Of a stretch of DNA of 36,906 nucleotides, positions 6,902 to 14,421 are shown in pieces; position 1 is the stretch's first letter; each line of letters begins with the position of its first letter. Under the pieces are notes generated by a model. It saw only the letters and a program-made list of their open reading frames with translations. It was not told the DNA's origin and made no database searches. The stretch comes from a virus. The stretch is taken from the IMG/VR virus record IMGVR_UViG_3300042691_021608, positions 1-36,906 of that record. One strand, written 5' to 3'. Position numbers and translations under genes: made by a program.

Positions 6902-8968
6902 ATGACCAACAAAGTTGCTGCTCAGTTTGACTTGATGTTCAAGGCGGTTGGCTCGCCTGAACTTCGCGACATGCAGACCCAGCTGCAGGCTCTCGGAGCA
7001 TCCTACAAGAACGCGCAGGATGAAATCGCGCGGCTGACCGGCAAGATGGACCCTGCCGTGAGGCAGACACAGCGGTTGACGAAGGCTGCCAACGATAACG
7101 CGCGGGCTTTCAAAAATGCTGGCGGCGCGGGCGGCATCCAGAACTTCGGTTATCAGATTCAGGACTTCGCGACACAGGTTGGCGCGGGCACTAGCGCGGT
7201 GCAGTCGCTTGGTCAGCAGCTGCCTCAGTTGCTGTCGGGCTTTGGCGCACTAGGCGTCGTAGCTGGCGCGTTCGTCGCCATTGCCATCCCGGTCGGTCGG
7301 GTGCTGCTCGACATCCGTGACTATTCGAAGGAGGCCGCAGATGCCCTGCAGGCGCTGGGCGATGCGCAGGGAACGCTCGGCACCAACCTCGACGAACTGA
7401 ACCTGAAGTATGGCGAGTTCGCGAAGACGATTCGTGATATCGCCGCGGCCCAGGTTTCGATCAATGCGGAAAAGGTGACTCAGGCTCTCCGTGATCAGGC
7501 GCAAGCCGCGACAGAGGCGTCAGCCGCGAACACCTTCTACACTCGGTTCTTTGATGCGATGGCGCAGAGCGGATCGGAGTTGGCCGCGATCTTCGAAACG
7601 GTTGGTAACTCGATCGCTAACTCTTTCGGTGATACAGAGATTTTCTCCCAGCAGGCGAACAACCTTGCGAAGTTCCGCTCCGATTTCAGCCTCACGGCAG
7701 AAAATGCCAAGCTCTTTGGTGACGAGTACCTCAAGATCCAGGCGGCTCTCGCGCAGGGCGAATTCGCCACGGCTGCTGACCTGATTGCCACATTCACCGC
7801 CAACGTGAACGCCTCATCGTCTGCGATTCGCGCTGACATGCTCCCGGTGCTGAATGCGTTCGAAACGCAGATGAAGTCCTTGGGCGAGGCTATTGCGGCG
7901 ACAGCTTCGACCGCCAGTTCAATGGGCTTCAGCTTCACGCCGAAGTGGGACACCCGAGGCCAGATTGCTGCCGAGGCCGGTCTTGGTAAGGTTCGCGAAC
8001 AGCTTGCGGAATTGGAGCGGCCTGCCGCCGAAGCCGAAAAAGCTGCTGCTGAAGCAAAGCGAGCCAGCGCAACTGCAGCGAGAGAAGCTGCAGCCGCTCT
8101 CGACACTTATCGCAAGTCTCTTGAAGGTGTGCGTACACCTTTGGAACAGACAACAGCCAAGTTGAATGAGGCGCAAGCAAATTTGCGCAAGTTCGGGAAA
8201 TTCCTGTCACCTGAAGAACTCGAACTTGCGAAACGCCAGATCGATGAACTCAACGCCAAAATTGCTGAACTCTCGTTCGAAGGTCAGTGGCAGAAGATGT
8301 CTGCCGGGATTGCCGAAGCGACAACCGCGCTTGGTACGATGCAGACCGTTCTGATCGACATCGGCAAGGAGATGCAAGACCAGTTTGTCACCGGGCTGAC
8401 GGATGCGTTTATCAGTTTCGTGGATGGTACGAAGAGCGCCAAAGAGGCTTTCAAGGATTTTGCGGTTTCATTCCTGAAAGAGGTCGCCAAGATGATTTTG
8501 CAAACCGCAATCCTCTATTTCATCAAGCAGGCGGCTGGCATGATCACGGGCGGCATGGGCGGCGGGTTTGGCGGCCTTGGCGGTATCGGCGCCAGCATCT
8601 ACTCCGGTAGCGGCGGCGGTTTCGGTCTGCCTGCCATTGCGCCACTGTCAGCCGGGCTTCATACCCGTGACGGCGCACCGCAGCCGATGGTGACCTCTAT
8701 CCAGCCAATCGGCCGGCAGTTCAACACCGGCAGCATCATCCCGGCAACGGGCGGCGGCATGGCCAAGATGAGGTCGGAGCCGCAGAAGGTGACCATCAAC
8801 AATTACGCTGGCGTCGAGGTGAAGACCCGGCAGATGCCAGATGAGATGGTGATCGAGATCGCCACGAAGCGGGCCAAGGCTGAAATGACATCCGACCTTC
8901 GTCGCGGCGGCAACCCGCTCGCCAACGCGATGGAGGGTGCTTACGCCGTGAGGAGGGCCGGGCGGTGA
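6902..8968 (+). CDS. Tail tape measure protein
   Basis: The protein is 688 aa, the longest before the tip gene, and lies directly after the chaperone block. It has long helical, Ala/Gln/Lys-rich regions with heptad-like spacing (residues about 15-60 and 360-460), a hydrophobic stretch around GFGALGVVAGAFVAIAIPVG, a second near MILQTAILYFIKQAAGMI, and a Gly-rich region after it. These features match small tape measure proteins, which set tail length and may insert in the membrane during DNA ejection. The last codons overlap a GTG that begins the interrupted small membrane gene (GTGA). Confidence 0.85.
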   Translation: MTNKVAAQFDLMFKAVGSPELRDMQTQLQALGASYKNAQDEIARLTGKMDPAVRQTQRLTKAANDNARAFKNAGGAGGIQNFGYQIQDFATQVGAGTSAVQSLGQQLPQLLSGFGALGVVAGAFVAIAIPVGRVLLDIRDYSKEAADALQALGDAQGTLGTNLDELNLKYGEFAKTIRDIAAAQVSINAEKVTQALRDQAQAATEASAANTFYTRFFDAMAQSGSELAAIFETVGNSIANSFGDTEIFSQQANNLAKFRSDFSLTAENAKLFGDEYLKIQAALAQGEFATAADLIATFTANVNASSSAIRADMLPVLNAFETQMKSLGEAIAATASTASSMGFSFTPKWDTRGQIAAEAGLGKVREQLAELERPAAEAEKAAAEAKRASATAAREAAAALDTYRKSLEGVRTPLEQTTAKLNEAQANLRKFGKFLSPEELELAKRQIDELNAKIAELSFEGQWQKMSAGIAEATTALGTMQTVLIDIGKEMQDQFVTGLTDAFISFVDGTKSAKEAFKDFAVSFLKEVAKMILQTAILYFIKQAAGMITGGMGGGFGGLGGIGASIYSGSGGGFGLPAIAPLSAGLHTRDGAPQPMVTSIQPIGRQFNTGSIIPATGGGMAKMRSEPQKVTINNYAGVEVKTRQMPDEMVIEIATKRAKAEMTSDLRRGGNPLANAMEGAYAVRRAGR

Positions 8969-8979
8969 ACAAAAAGCGA
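8965..8979 (+). pseudogene. 5' remnant of the small membrane gene split by the IS element
   Basis: GTG 8965 overlaps the tape measure stop and reads MNKKR before entering the element. The frame then closes at a TAA inside the element (9034-9036). The phase equals that of the hydrophobic ORF resuming after the element at about 10242, so one small gene seems to have been split. Confidence 0.5.
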
Positions 8980-8986
8980 GCGCAAT

Positions 8987-9006
8987 CCTCCCCCTTCAGG
9001 GGGAGG
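8987..9006 (+). repeat. Left-end hairpin of the IS element
   Basis: This is a perfect 8-bp stem with a TTCA tetraloop. Subterminal imperfect hairpins of this kind are the recognition sites of the Y1 transposase in IS200/IS605 elements. Confidence 0.6.
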
Positions 9007-9028
9007 TCAAGCGAAGCAGGGGTTGAAG

Positions 9029-10195
9029 ATGTTTAACGAGTTTGCTACATATGAGCGAGCCGAAGGGGTGCTGGAAACACCGTCTTCGGCTCTAACCGAG
9101 GACGCGATGGAACCGCATCAGTCGGCTGCTGGCACCTTAGCCACGGCCACGCTCACATTCAAGTTTCGCCTGCGCGACAAACACGCCGCCGAACTCAACC
9201 GGCAGGCTCGCGCCGTGAACTATGTGTGGAACTTCTGTAACGAGACTCAGCAGAAGGCAGCGCGTTCCGGCAGGAAGTGGCTGTCCAAATACGATCTGCA
9301 AGACCTGACAGCAGGAGCCAGCAAAGAGTTAAACCTGCATGCTCACACTATTCAGCAGGTCTGCTGGACCTATGAGCGTTCTCGTAAGACTCACAAGAAG
9401 GCGTGGCTGAAATTCCGTGGCCGCAAGTCTCTTGGATGGGTGCCGTTCAACCAAGGACACGTTACCTTCGACGGCGCCGCCTTCACCTTCCGCAAGGTGC
9501 GCTATGAGCCGATGCATTCGCGTGAAGAACTGAAGCCGGGTACAAAGGTGCTGGCTGGTTCGTTCAACCAGGATGCGCGTGGCCGCTGGTACATCAATAT
9601 CCCGGTCGAAGTCCCCGCTTCAGAAGCGGCAGAGCGCCCAACTGTAGGCATCGATCTCGGCCTTCACGATCTTGCCACGCTGTCAGACGGCAACAAGATC
9701 GAGGCACCACGCCTCTATCGCGCCTCCGAAGAGAGGCTCGCAAAGGCACAGCGGGCAAAGAAAACCCCGAAGCGCGTCCGAAACATTCACGCGAAGATCG
9801 CCAACCGCCGCAAGGATCACTTGCACAAGGCATCGGCATCAATCGCGAAAACCTACGGGCTGATCATCGTTGGTGATGTCAGCGCAAAGAAACTCGCCAA
9901 GACCAGCATGGCGAAGAGCGTCCTCGACGCTGGCTGGTCGAGCTTCAAGTCAATGCTTGCATACAAGGCCATTAGGCATGGTGGGTGCATGATTGAAGCT
10001 GATGAGCGTTGGTCTACCCAGACTTGCTCTTGTTGCGGCTCACTACCGCCCGAGAGGCCGAAAGGTATCGCAGGTCTTGGAATAAGAGAATGGCGGTGCA
10101 GCGATTGCGGAACGGTCCACGACCGGGATGTCAACGCAGCCAAGAACATTCTCCGCGTGGGACAACACGCGCTTGCAGAAGGAGCCTCAGCATGA
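9029..10195 (+). CDS. tnpB: TnpB RNA-guided nuclease (IS605 OrfB)
   Basis: The protein is 388 aa. ATG 9029 is preceded by AGGGG at good spacing. It has the N-terminal OrfB helix-turn-helix region with LNRQARAVNYVWNFCNETQ, a RuvC-I motif VGIDLGLHDLATLSDG (Asp about 209), a zinc ribbon CSCCGS...WRCSDCG, and RuvC-III HDRDVNAAKN (Asp about 367). At the RuvC-II position the usual Glu of an IVVEDL-type motif is replaced: the sequence reads LIIVGDVSAKKLAKT. Acidic residues near 323-326 (IEADERW) may supply the missing ligand, as reported for TnpB variants with a rearranged catalytic site. The family cleaves DNA guided by an RNA from the element's 3' end. An extra N-terminal segment of about 40 residues precedes the usual start of homology. 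Confidence 0.85.
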   Translation: MFNEFATYERAEGVLETPSSALTEDAMEPHQSAAGTLATATLTFKFRLRDKHAAELNRQARAVNYVWNFCNETQQKAARSGRKWLSKYDLQDLTAGASKELNLHAHTIQQVCWTYERSRKTHKKAWLKFRGRKSLGWVPFNQGHVTFDGAAFTFRKVRYEPMHSREELKPGTKVLAGSFNQDARGRWYINIPVEVPASEAAERPTVGIDLGLHDLATLSDGNKIEAPRLYRASEERLAKAQRAKKTPKRVRNIHAKIANRRKDHLHKASASIAKTYGLIIVGDVSAKKLAKTSMAKSVLDAGWSSFKSMLAYKAIRHGGCMIEADERWSTQTCSCCGSLPPERPKGIAGLGIREWRCSDCGTVHDRDVNAAKNILRVGQHALAEGASA

Positions 10196-10365
10196 ACAGC
10201 AGGGATCAGAAGCCCCTGACTTCAGGCAGGGGAGTTGTCACAAACACCCGGATTAACAGGGCGGCGTATTTCCTCGGCACGGTTGTCGGGCTATTGTGGT
10301 ATCCGGCAGCGTTTGCCGCGTTGGCTTTGGCAATGTGGCTTTTGGCAAGGTGGGTCTGGTCGTGA
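10192..10365 (+). CDS. Small membrane protein, chimeric after IS insertion
   Basis: ATG 10192 overlaps the tnpB stop (ATGA) and reads through the right end of the element into phage sequence, giving 57 aa. After about 18 residues encoded by the element comes TRINRAAYFLGTVVGLLWYP and a hydrophobic helix (AAFAALALAMWLLARWVW), so it is a single- or double-span membrane protein. The original start was probably GTG 8965. Its stop overlaps the next start (GTGA). A tiny gene in this slot is common in such phages, but its function is unknown. Confidence 0.5.
   Translation: MNSRDQKPLTSGRGVVTNTRINRAAYFLGTVVGLLWYPAAFAALALAMWLLARWVWS
10213..10241 (+). ncRNA. Right end of the IS element, predicted 3' end of omega RNA
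   Basis: The hairpin CCCCTG (10213-10218; alternative pairing CCTGA/TCAGG) with CAGGGG (10227-10232) precedes GTTGTCAC. In characterised TnpB elements the guide-RNA scaffold overlaps the tnpB 3' end and stops at this boundary, with the guide read from flanking DNA. Here the guide would start near 10242. The 5' end of the RNA cannot be placed. Confidence 0.45.
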
Positions 10366-10862
10366 CGATTTCACAGGCTCTGAAAGAAATCTACGCATCA
10401 GCGCCAACGACAGCGCGGTATGTCGAGACGCTGTCCTTCGGGCACAGCCTGTTTCCGTCCACCTATTACATCGTGGCCGACAACAAGCCGTGGGATTTCC
10501 TGCTCGAGACGGGTCAGGCGGTCAAGTTCACCGCGATGCCGTTCAAGGTTGTGCTGCCGACGCTCGACGGAAACGGCAACCAGGATTTGAACCTGACGCT
10601 GGCAAACATCGGGCGCGACCTGGTCGATCCGTTGGAAGCTGCCATCGCGAATCCGGCTGAGCCCATCCGCTGCACCTACCGGGTCTACCTCGATCAGCCG
10701 AATACTCAGCCGCAGAATGATCCGCCGCTGACGCTGATCATCACGGCGGTCACGGTCACCAAGGAAGCAGTGTCCGCCACGGCAACTCGCAATGACGTTC
10801 TCAACAGGGCGTTTCCGTTTAATTTCTATGATTATAAAACTTTTCCCGGGCTACGCCGATGA
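10362..10862 (+). CDS. DUF1833 family tail protein
   Basis: The start is set at GTG 10362, overlapping the preceding TGA, giving 166 aa. The frame upstream belongs to the small membrane gene. It begins TISQALKEIYASAPTTARYVETLSF, continues with a beta-rich core (VKFTAMPFKVVLPTLDGNG), and ends NRAFPFNFYDYKTFPGL. This matches DUF1833, found between the tape measure and the NlpC/P60 gene in alphaproteobacterial siphoviruses and gene transfer agent-like tails. It probably belongs to the distal tail or baseplate. It overlaps the hydrolase ATG by 4 bp. Confidence 0.75.
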   Translation: MTISQALKEIYASAPTTARYVETLSFGHSLFPSTYYIVADNKPWDFLLETGQAVKFTAMPFKVVLPTLDGNGNQDLNLTLANIGRDLVDPLEAAIANPAEPIRCTYRVYLDQPNTQPQNDPPLTLIITAVTVTKEAVSATATRNDVLNRAFPFNFYDYKTFPGLRR

Positions 10863-11254
10863 ACATCAACGATTACGTCGGGCTACCATATCGGGAAGGC
10901 GGACGCGGGCCGGATGCCTTCGATTGCTACGGCCTCATCGCGGCGGTCTACAAGGCTGCCAGAGGCGTTTCTCTGCCCGACTGGTATCAGGCTGCTCCCG
11001 GACATCCAGCGGCCTCCAGGGCTATCTCTGCGGCGCTGGAAGGAGAGGTCCACGGCGGCAGGACTTTCAAGGTTGAGCAGCCGGAAGATCTCGACATCGC
11101 TATCGTGGGTTCGACGCTCCGCCCGCATCATGTCGGGCTTTGGGTCAGTGGCGGCATACTTCACGCATCCAAGCCGTTCGGATCGACTTGGGCTACGTTC
11201 CCGCAGTTCAAGCTGCTGTACCCGCACACGGAGTTCTACAGATGGCATCCCTGA
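10859..11254 (+). CDS. NlpC/P60 peptidoglycan hydrolase, tail associated
   Basis: The protein is 131 aa. The catalytic Cys lies in DAFDCYGLIAAVYKAARG and the His in RPHHVGLWVSGGILHAS, the order and spacing of NlpC/P60 cysteine peptidases. In this position (lambda gpK-like C-terminal domain) the enzyme cuts peptide crosslinks locally during DNA entry and helps assemble the tip. A third catalytic polar residue is not obvious; His or Gln near PHTEF or TFPQF is possible. It overlaps the next gene by 13 bp. Confidence 0.85.
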   Translation: MNINDYVGLPYREGGRGPDAFDCYGLIAAVYKAARGVSLPDWYQAAPGHPAASRAISAALEGEVHGGRTFKVEQPEDLDIAIVGSTLRPHHVGLWVSGGILHASKPFGSTWATFPQFKLLYPHTEFYRWHP

Positions 11255-13512
11255 TCCTGCTCCGTAACCCGCTGAACCCGCAGTCGCGCGAAATCTTCCC
11301 GCTGAAAGCCGGTCAGACTGTCATCGATTGGCTGGTCGTTCATCACCCGCACGGATTTGGCGCTCCTGTGCGCTTCTACGTGAATGGCGAGGAAAAGCCG
11401 ATTGACGACCTCGATTACGAGGTTGGCCCAGAAGACGTTGTCGTCATCGCGCTGATGCCGGGCGACCCGGCTACCGCCACCTTTATCATCATTAGCATTG
11501 TGGCCAGCGCCATCATTGCGGCGGTCACGTATTACGAAATGCAACAAATGTTGAAGGGCTTGCAGAACTCAGGCAAGGGCCAATCAATCAGTCCGTATGA
11601 AATCTCGTCCAACCAGAATGCTGCACGCATTGGCGAGGCTGTGCCGGTGCTTTACGGCGAGCTTCTTGTCACGCCCGACTACGTTGCCCAGCCCTATGGG
11701 TTTGTGTCGTGGTCTCAATCCAGCTTCAATGAACTCTACAACGGCGTGCAGTATCTTGATCTTGTTCTGTGCATTGGGCAGGGCAACATCGATGTATCAG
11801 ACGTGTTCGTGGGTGAGACAGACTCAACGGTGTTACCTCCTGGCGTCATGTCTTGGCAAGTGTTCACGCCCGCGCAACACCAGTCGAAGATGGGCGTCAT
11901 CTCCGCAGCAATGGGCGGCGGGTTTCACGAGAGCGTTATCTCATCGCCGGAAGTGTCGAACCAGGAGTTCGTCCAGGCGAACGACTCTGCCGGGTTCTTC
12001 GCAACGTGTCCTCCCGGTCACAAGGGGTCAAGGTTCCAGATCGATATCACTTTCCCCGGCGGATGTTTCGATCCGGATAATGATGGCAACATTAAAGGTA
12101 GAAGAGTTGACTTCGATGTTTTCTATGTCGAGCTTGATGACAACGACAACGTCGTCGGCTCAATCACAACGACACGCATCGTGTGCAGCACGGTGGCTTC
12201 TGCTTCTGTCGCTGGACCGAACGTCACCAACATCACGACCGGCTCTGCAAGCGCGGCAAACCAGACCGCTCTCACCTCCCCGATTCGGCGGTCATACATG
12301 TTTACAACTCCACGCAGTGCGCGGTGGGCCGTTAAAATTACAAGAGTGACTACCGCTCCGAACGCCAAGAACGGCACAGATCGCTTCACGTGGGCTGGCT
12401 TGCGTCTGTATGAGGATTACCCCGCAGGCGCAGCTTATGGCGATGTGACGTTGCTGGCCTGCCGCATCAAAGCCAGCCAAGGTCTCGGACCTGATGCCTC
12501 CGTCCGCGTCAGTGTCAAGGCAACCCGGCGGCTGTCGCCACCGGGCGGCGGCTCTGAGGTGCAGACGACCAGCGGTATCGACGCATTTGCAGATATCTAC
12601 CGGAACGCCATCTACGGTGCCAACCGGCCCGAAACGGAACTCGACCTCGTCACGCTTGCAGACCTCAAGCCGAAGTGGGCGAGCTACAAGTTCAACCACA
12701 TCTTCCGCAATCGTGGAACGGTCTGGGAGGCACTCAGGACGGTATGTGCGCCTTACGCTGCCCAGCCGTTGCCTCTGGGAGCCTACATGTCGATCTCTCA
12801 AGACGGCGTGAAGCCGATGCGCTCCATGATGTTCACCGATGCCAACATCGTCGCAGGCTCGATGAGCATCAATTATTCCTTCGATGAAGAAGGTGCTGCA
12901 GACGGCATCGAGATCGAATACCTTGACCCGAAAGACCTTCGTCAGATGTATGCCACCTATCCGGCGTCCGCTCTCAGGGCTGACAAATATGCGTTGACCG
13001 GCGTGACGGATGTCAACTGGGCAAACCAGTACGCTCGCCTTGTCTGGCAGCGCAGGCTTGGCCAGCGGAAGTTTGTGACCTTTGAGACGGAGCTTGAGGG
13101 CCTCATCCTGCGCATTGGAGACCGCATCGGCATTGCCCACAACGTGCCGAAGTGGGGCGACAGCGGGCTGGTCGTCGGCATTGCTGGCAACGTGCTTATC
13201 GCGGATCATGACCTCGACTGGAGCGGTGCTGGGCTCAGGTACGTCTTGCTGCGCCGCACGGATGGAAGCGTCACAGATCCAATCGTGGTAACGAAGGGTG
13301 CGCAGGATCATCGCATGGTCATGGCGACGGCAAATTCGGTGAACGCCGACAACGAGTATGAATACACGTCCTTCGCATTCGGCCCTGCTGACTTGATGGT
13401 CCGCGATTTCGTCGTGACGGCAGTCAAGCCGAACGGCGAAAACACGGTGACGGTCGATGCTGCGAACTACAACCCGTCGATCTTCAACAGCACGATGAGT
13501 ACCACCCAATGA
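11242..13512 (+). CDS. Central tail tip protein (gpJ-like host specificity protein)
   Basis: ATG 11242 is chosen because the in-frame sequence upstream lies within the hydrolase gene. This gives 756 aa. The N-terminus (MASLILLRNPLNPQSREIF, then PLKAGQTVIDWL) is a ubiquitin-like domain as in lambda gpI/gpJ. Next come a hydrophobic segment (FIIISIVASAIIAAVTYYEM, residues about 76-95) and the tip motif ARIGEAVPVLYGELLVTPDY, conserved in J proteins. The rest is beta-rich, with YRNAIYGANRPETELDL and NRGTVWEALRTVC. The protein forms the tail tip that contacts the host and closes the tube. It overlaps the next ATG by 4 bp. Confidence 0.8.
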   Translation: MASLILLRNPLNPQSREIFPLKAGQTVIDWLVVHHPHGFGAPVRFYVNGEEKPIDDLDYEVGPEDVVVIALMPGDPATATFIIISIVASAIIAAVTYYEMQQMLKGLQNSGKGQSISPYEISSNQNAARIGEAVPVLYGELLVTPDYVAQPYGFVSWSQSSFNELYNGVQYLDLVLCIGQGNIDVSDVFVGETDSTVLPPGVMSWQVFTPAQHQSKMGVISAAMGGGFHESVISSPEVSNQEFVQANDSAGFFATCPPGHKGSRFQIDITFPGGCFDPDNDGNIKGRRVDFDVFYVELDDNDNVVGSITTTRIVCSTVASASVAGPNVTNITTGSASAANQTALTSPIRRSYMFTTPRSARWAVKITRVTTAPNAKNGTDRFTWAGLRLYEDYPAGAAYGDVTLLACRIKASQGLGPDASVRVSVKATRRLSPPGGGSEVQTTSGIDAFADIYRNAIYGANRPETELDLVTLADLKPKWASYKFNHIFRNRGTVWEALRTVCAPYAAQPLPLGAYMSISQDGVKPMRSMMFTDANIVAGSMSINYSFDEEGAADGIEIEYLDPKDLRQMYATYPASALRADKYALTGVTDVNWANQYARLVWQRRLGQRKFVTFETELEGLILRIGDRIGIAHNVPKWGDSGLVVGIAGNVLIADHDLDWSGAGLRYVLLRRTDGSVTDPIVVTKGAQDHRMVMATANSVNADNEYEYTSFAFGPADLMVRDFVVTAVKPNGENTVTVDAANYNPSIFNSTMSTTQ

Positions 13513-13898
13513 GCACGCAGTATCCTTCCGACTTTCCCTGCGTCCTGATCAGCGGATTCACGTTCACCGTTGCATCCGGTGTGATCAGGGCACCAGGCCC
13601 GCACCAGAAGCAGCGCCGCGTGTTCAACACCATGCCGCACGAAGGCAATCTGTCCTTTGTCATGCCGGTTTCACAGTGGGGTGCATGGCATGCTTGGGTG
13701 AAGACCAACGCCTACAAATGGTTCGAGATGAACTTGCCCAGCATGTACGCCGGACTGGTGAGCCAGCGGATGACCGGGCATCTCGTCAGGTTCACCTCAA
13801 TGATAACAGTCGAGAACGTGACCGAAGACGATGTGCGGGCTTCAGTGTCCGCTGAGTTCTCGCCATCCATGATCGCTCGATACCTGGAGGCCACGTGA
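13509..13898 (+). CDS. Small tail protein, paralogue A
   Basis: The protein is 129 aa with an ATGA overlap to the tip gene. It begins TQYPSDFPCVLISGFTFTV and has RVFNTMPHEGNLSFVMP and WGAWHAWV. The next gene has the same skeleton (TDYPSTLPCPQIEGYRV, RRGVESEVNTFSLSL, LWEWQSWA), so the two look like a tandem duplication. The pair is located between the tip protein and the fibre and is probably part of the tip complex or a fibre adaptor. No enzymatic motif is seen. Confidence 0.6.
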   Translation: MSTQYPSDFPCVLISGFTFTVASGVIRAPGPHQKQRRVFNTMPHEGNLSFVMPVSQWGAWHAWVKTNAYKWFEMNLPSMYAGLVSQRMTGHLVRFTSMITVENVTEDDVRASVSAEFSPSMIARYLEAT

Positions 13899-14410
13899 CA
13901 GATTATCCTTCAACGCTTCCCTGTCCGCAGATCGAAGGCTACCGGGTCGAGACGGATTTCGGCATCAGCCGGGTTCAATTCGAGCATGGCAATGTTCGGC
14001 AGCGGCGCGGTGTCGAAAGCGAGGTCAACACGTTCTCGCTCTCGCTTGTCCTGTCAATCAGGCAGTTATGGGAATGGCAATCCTGGGCGAACATGTATGG
14101 CTATGAATGGCACTGGATGTCGCTGGAGAGCCATTACTCATCAGCGGGGAACGGCGTTCTGATCCCGCATTACATTCGCTACATTGGCGACATTTCCATC
14201 GAGGCCATCGACGCAGACTATGTAAGGGTGTCGTTCCAGGCTGAATCCGACGTTGATACGCTGCCGCAGGGTGTCGTGATCAAGACACGAAACTGGATCA
14301 TTGGCGGAACACCTCCTGCGCCGTCGCCAGACTGGATCATCGCCCGCACGCCTTCCAACCCATCTACAGACAAAGTCATCGCCGGTTCGCCCGGCTCGCC
14401 TGCCGCATAA
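13895..14410 (+). CDS. Small tail protein, paralogue B with Ile/Thr/Pro-rich tail
   Basis: The protein is 171 aa and starts at GTG 13895 overlapping the previous stop. It is homologous in layout to the preceding protein over residues 1-120. After that it has a short repeat tail with three related units: NWIIGGTPPAPSP, DWIIARTPSNPST and DKVIAGSPGSPAA. The tail looks like a flexible linker or a beta-arch stack that could hold the fibre encoded next. The function is not known. Confidence 0.6.
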   Translation: MTDYPSTLPCPQIEGYRVETDFGISRVQFEHGNVRQRRGVESEVNTFSLSLVLSIRQLWEWQSWANMYGYEWHWMSLESHYSSAGNGVLIPHYIRYIGDISIEAIDADYVRVSFQAESDVDTLPQGVVIKTRNWIIGGTPPAPSPDWIIARTPSNPSTDKVIAGSPGSPAA

Positions 14411-14421
14411 GGAGAACCGCC

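Larger units (their letters stand above)
8980..10241 (+). mobile_element. IS200/IS605-type element carrying only tnpB
   Basis: Boundaries are approximate. The left part holds the hairpin CCTCCCCC-ttca-GGGGGAGG (8987-9006) and the right part holds CCCCTG...CAGGGG (10213-10232) followed by AGTTGTCAC, the usual right-end layout of this family. A single tnpB gene lies between them and no tnpA is present, so transposition would need a Y1 transposase supplied in trans. There is no target duplication or terminal inverted repeat, as expected for single-strand transposition. It sits between the tape measure and DUF1833 genes, which are normally adjacent or separated by one small gene. Confidence 0.75.

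Noticed and set aside
12292-13509. Minus-strand ORF of 405 aa within the tip gene
   Set aside because: Its composition (His/Arg/Val-rich) and exact antisense position to the J-like gene indicate a high-GC shadow.
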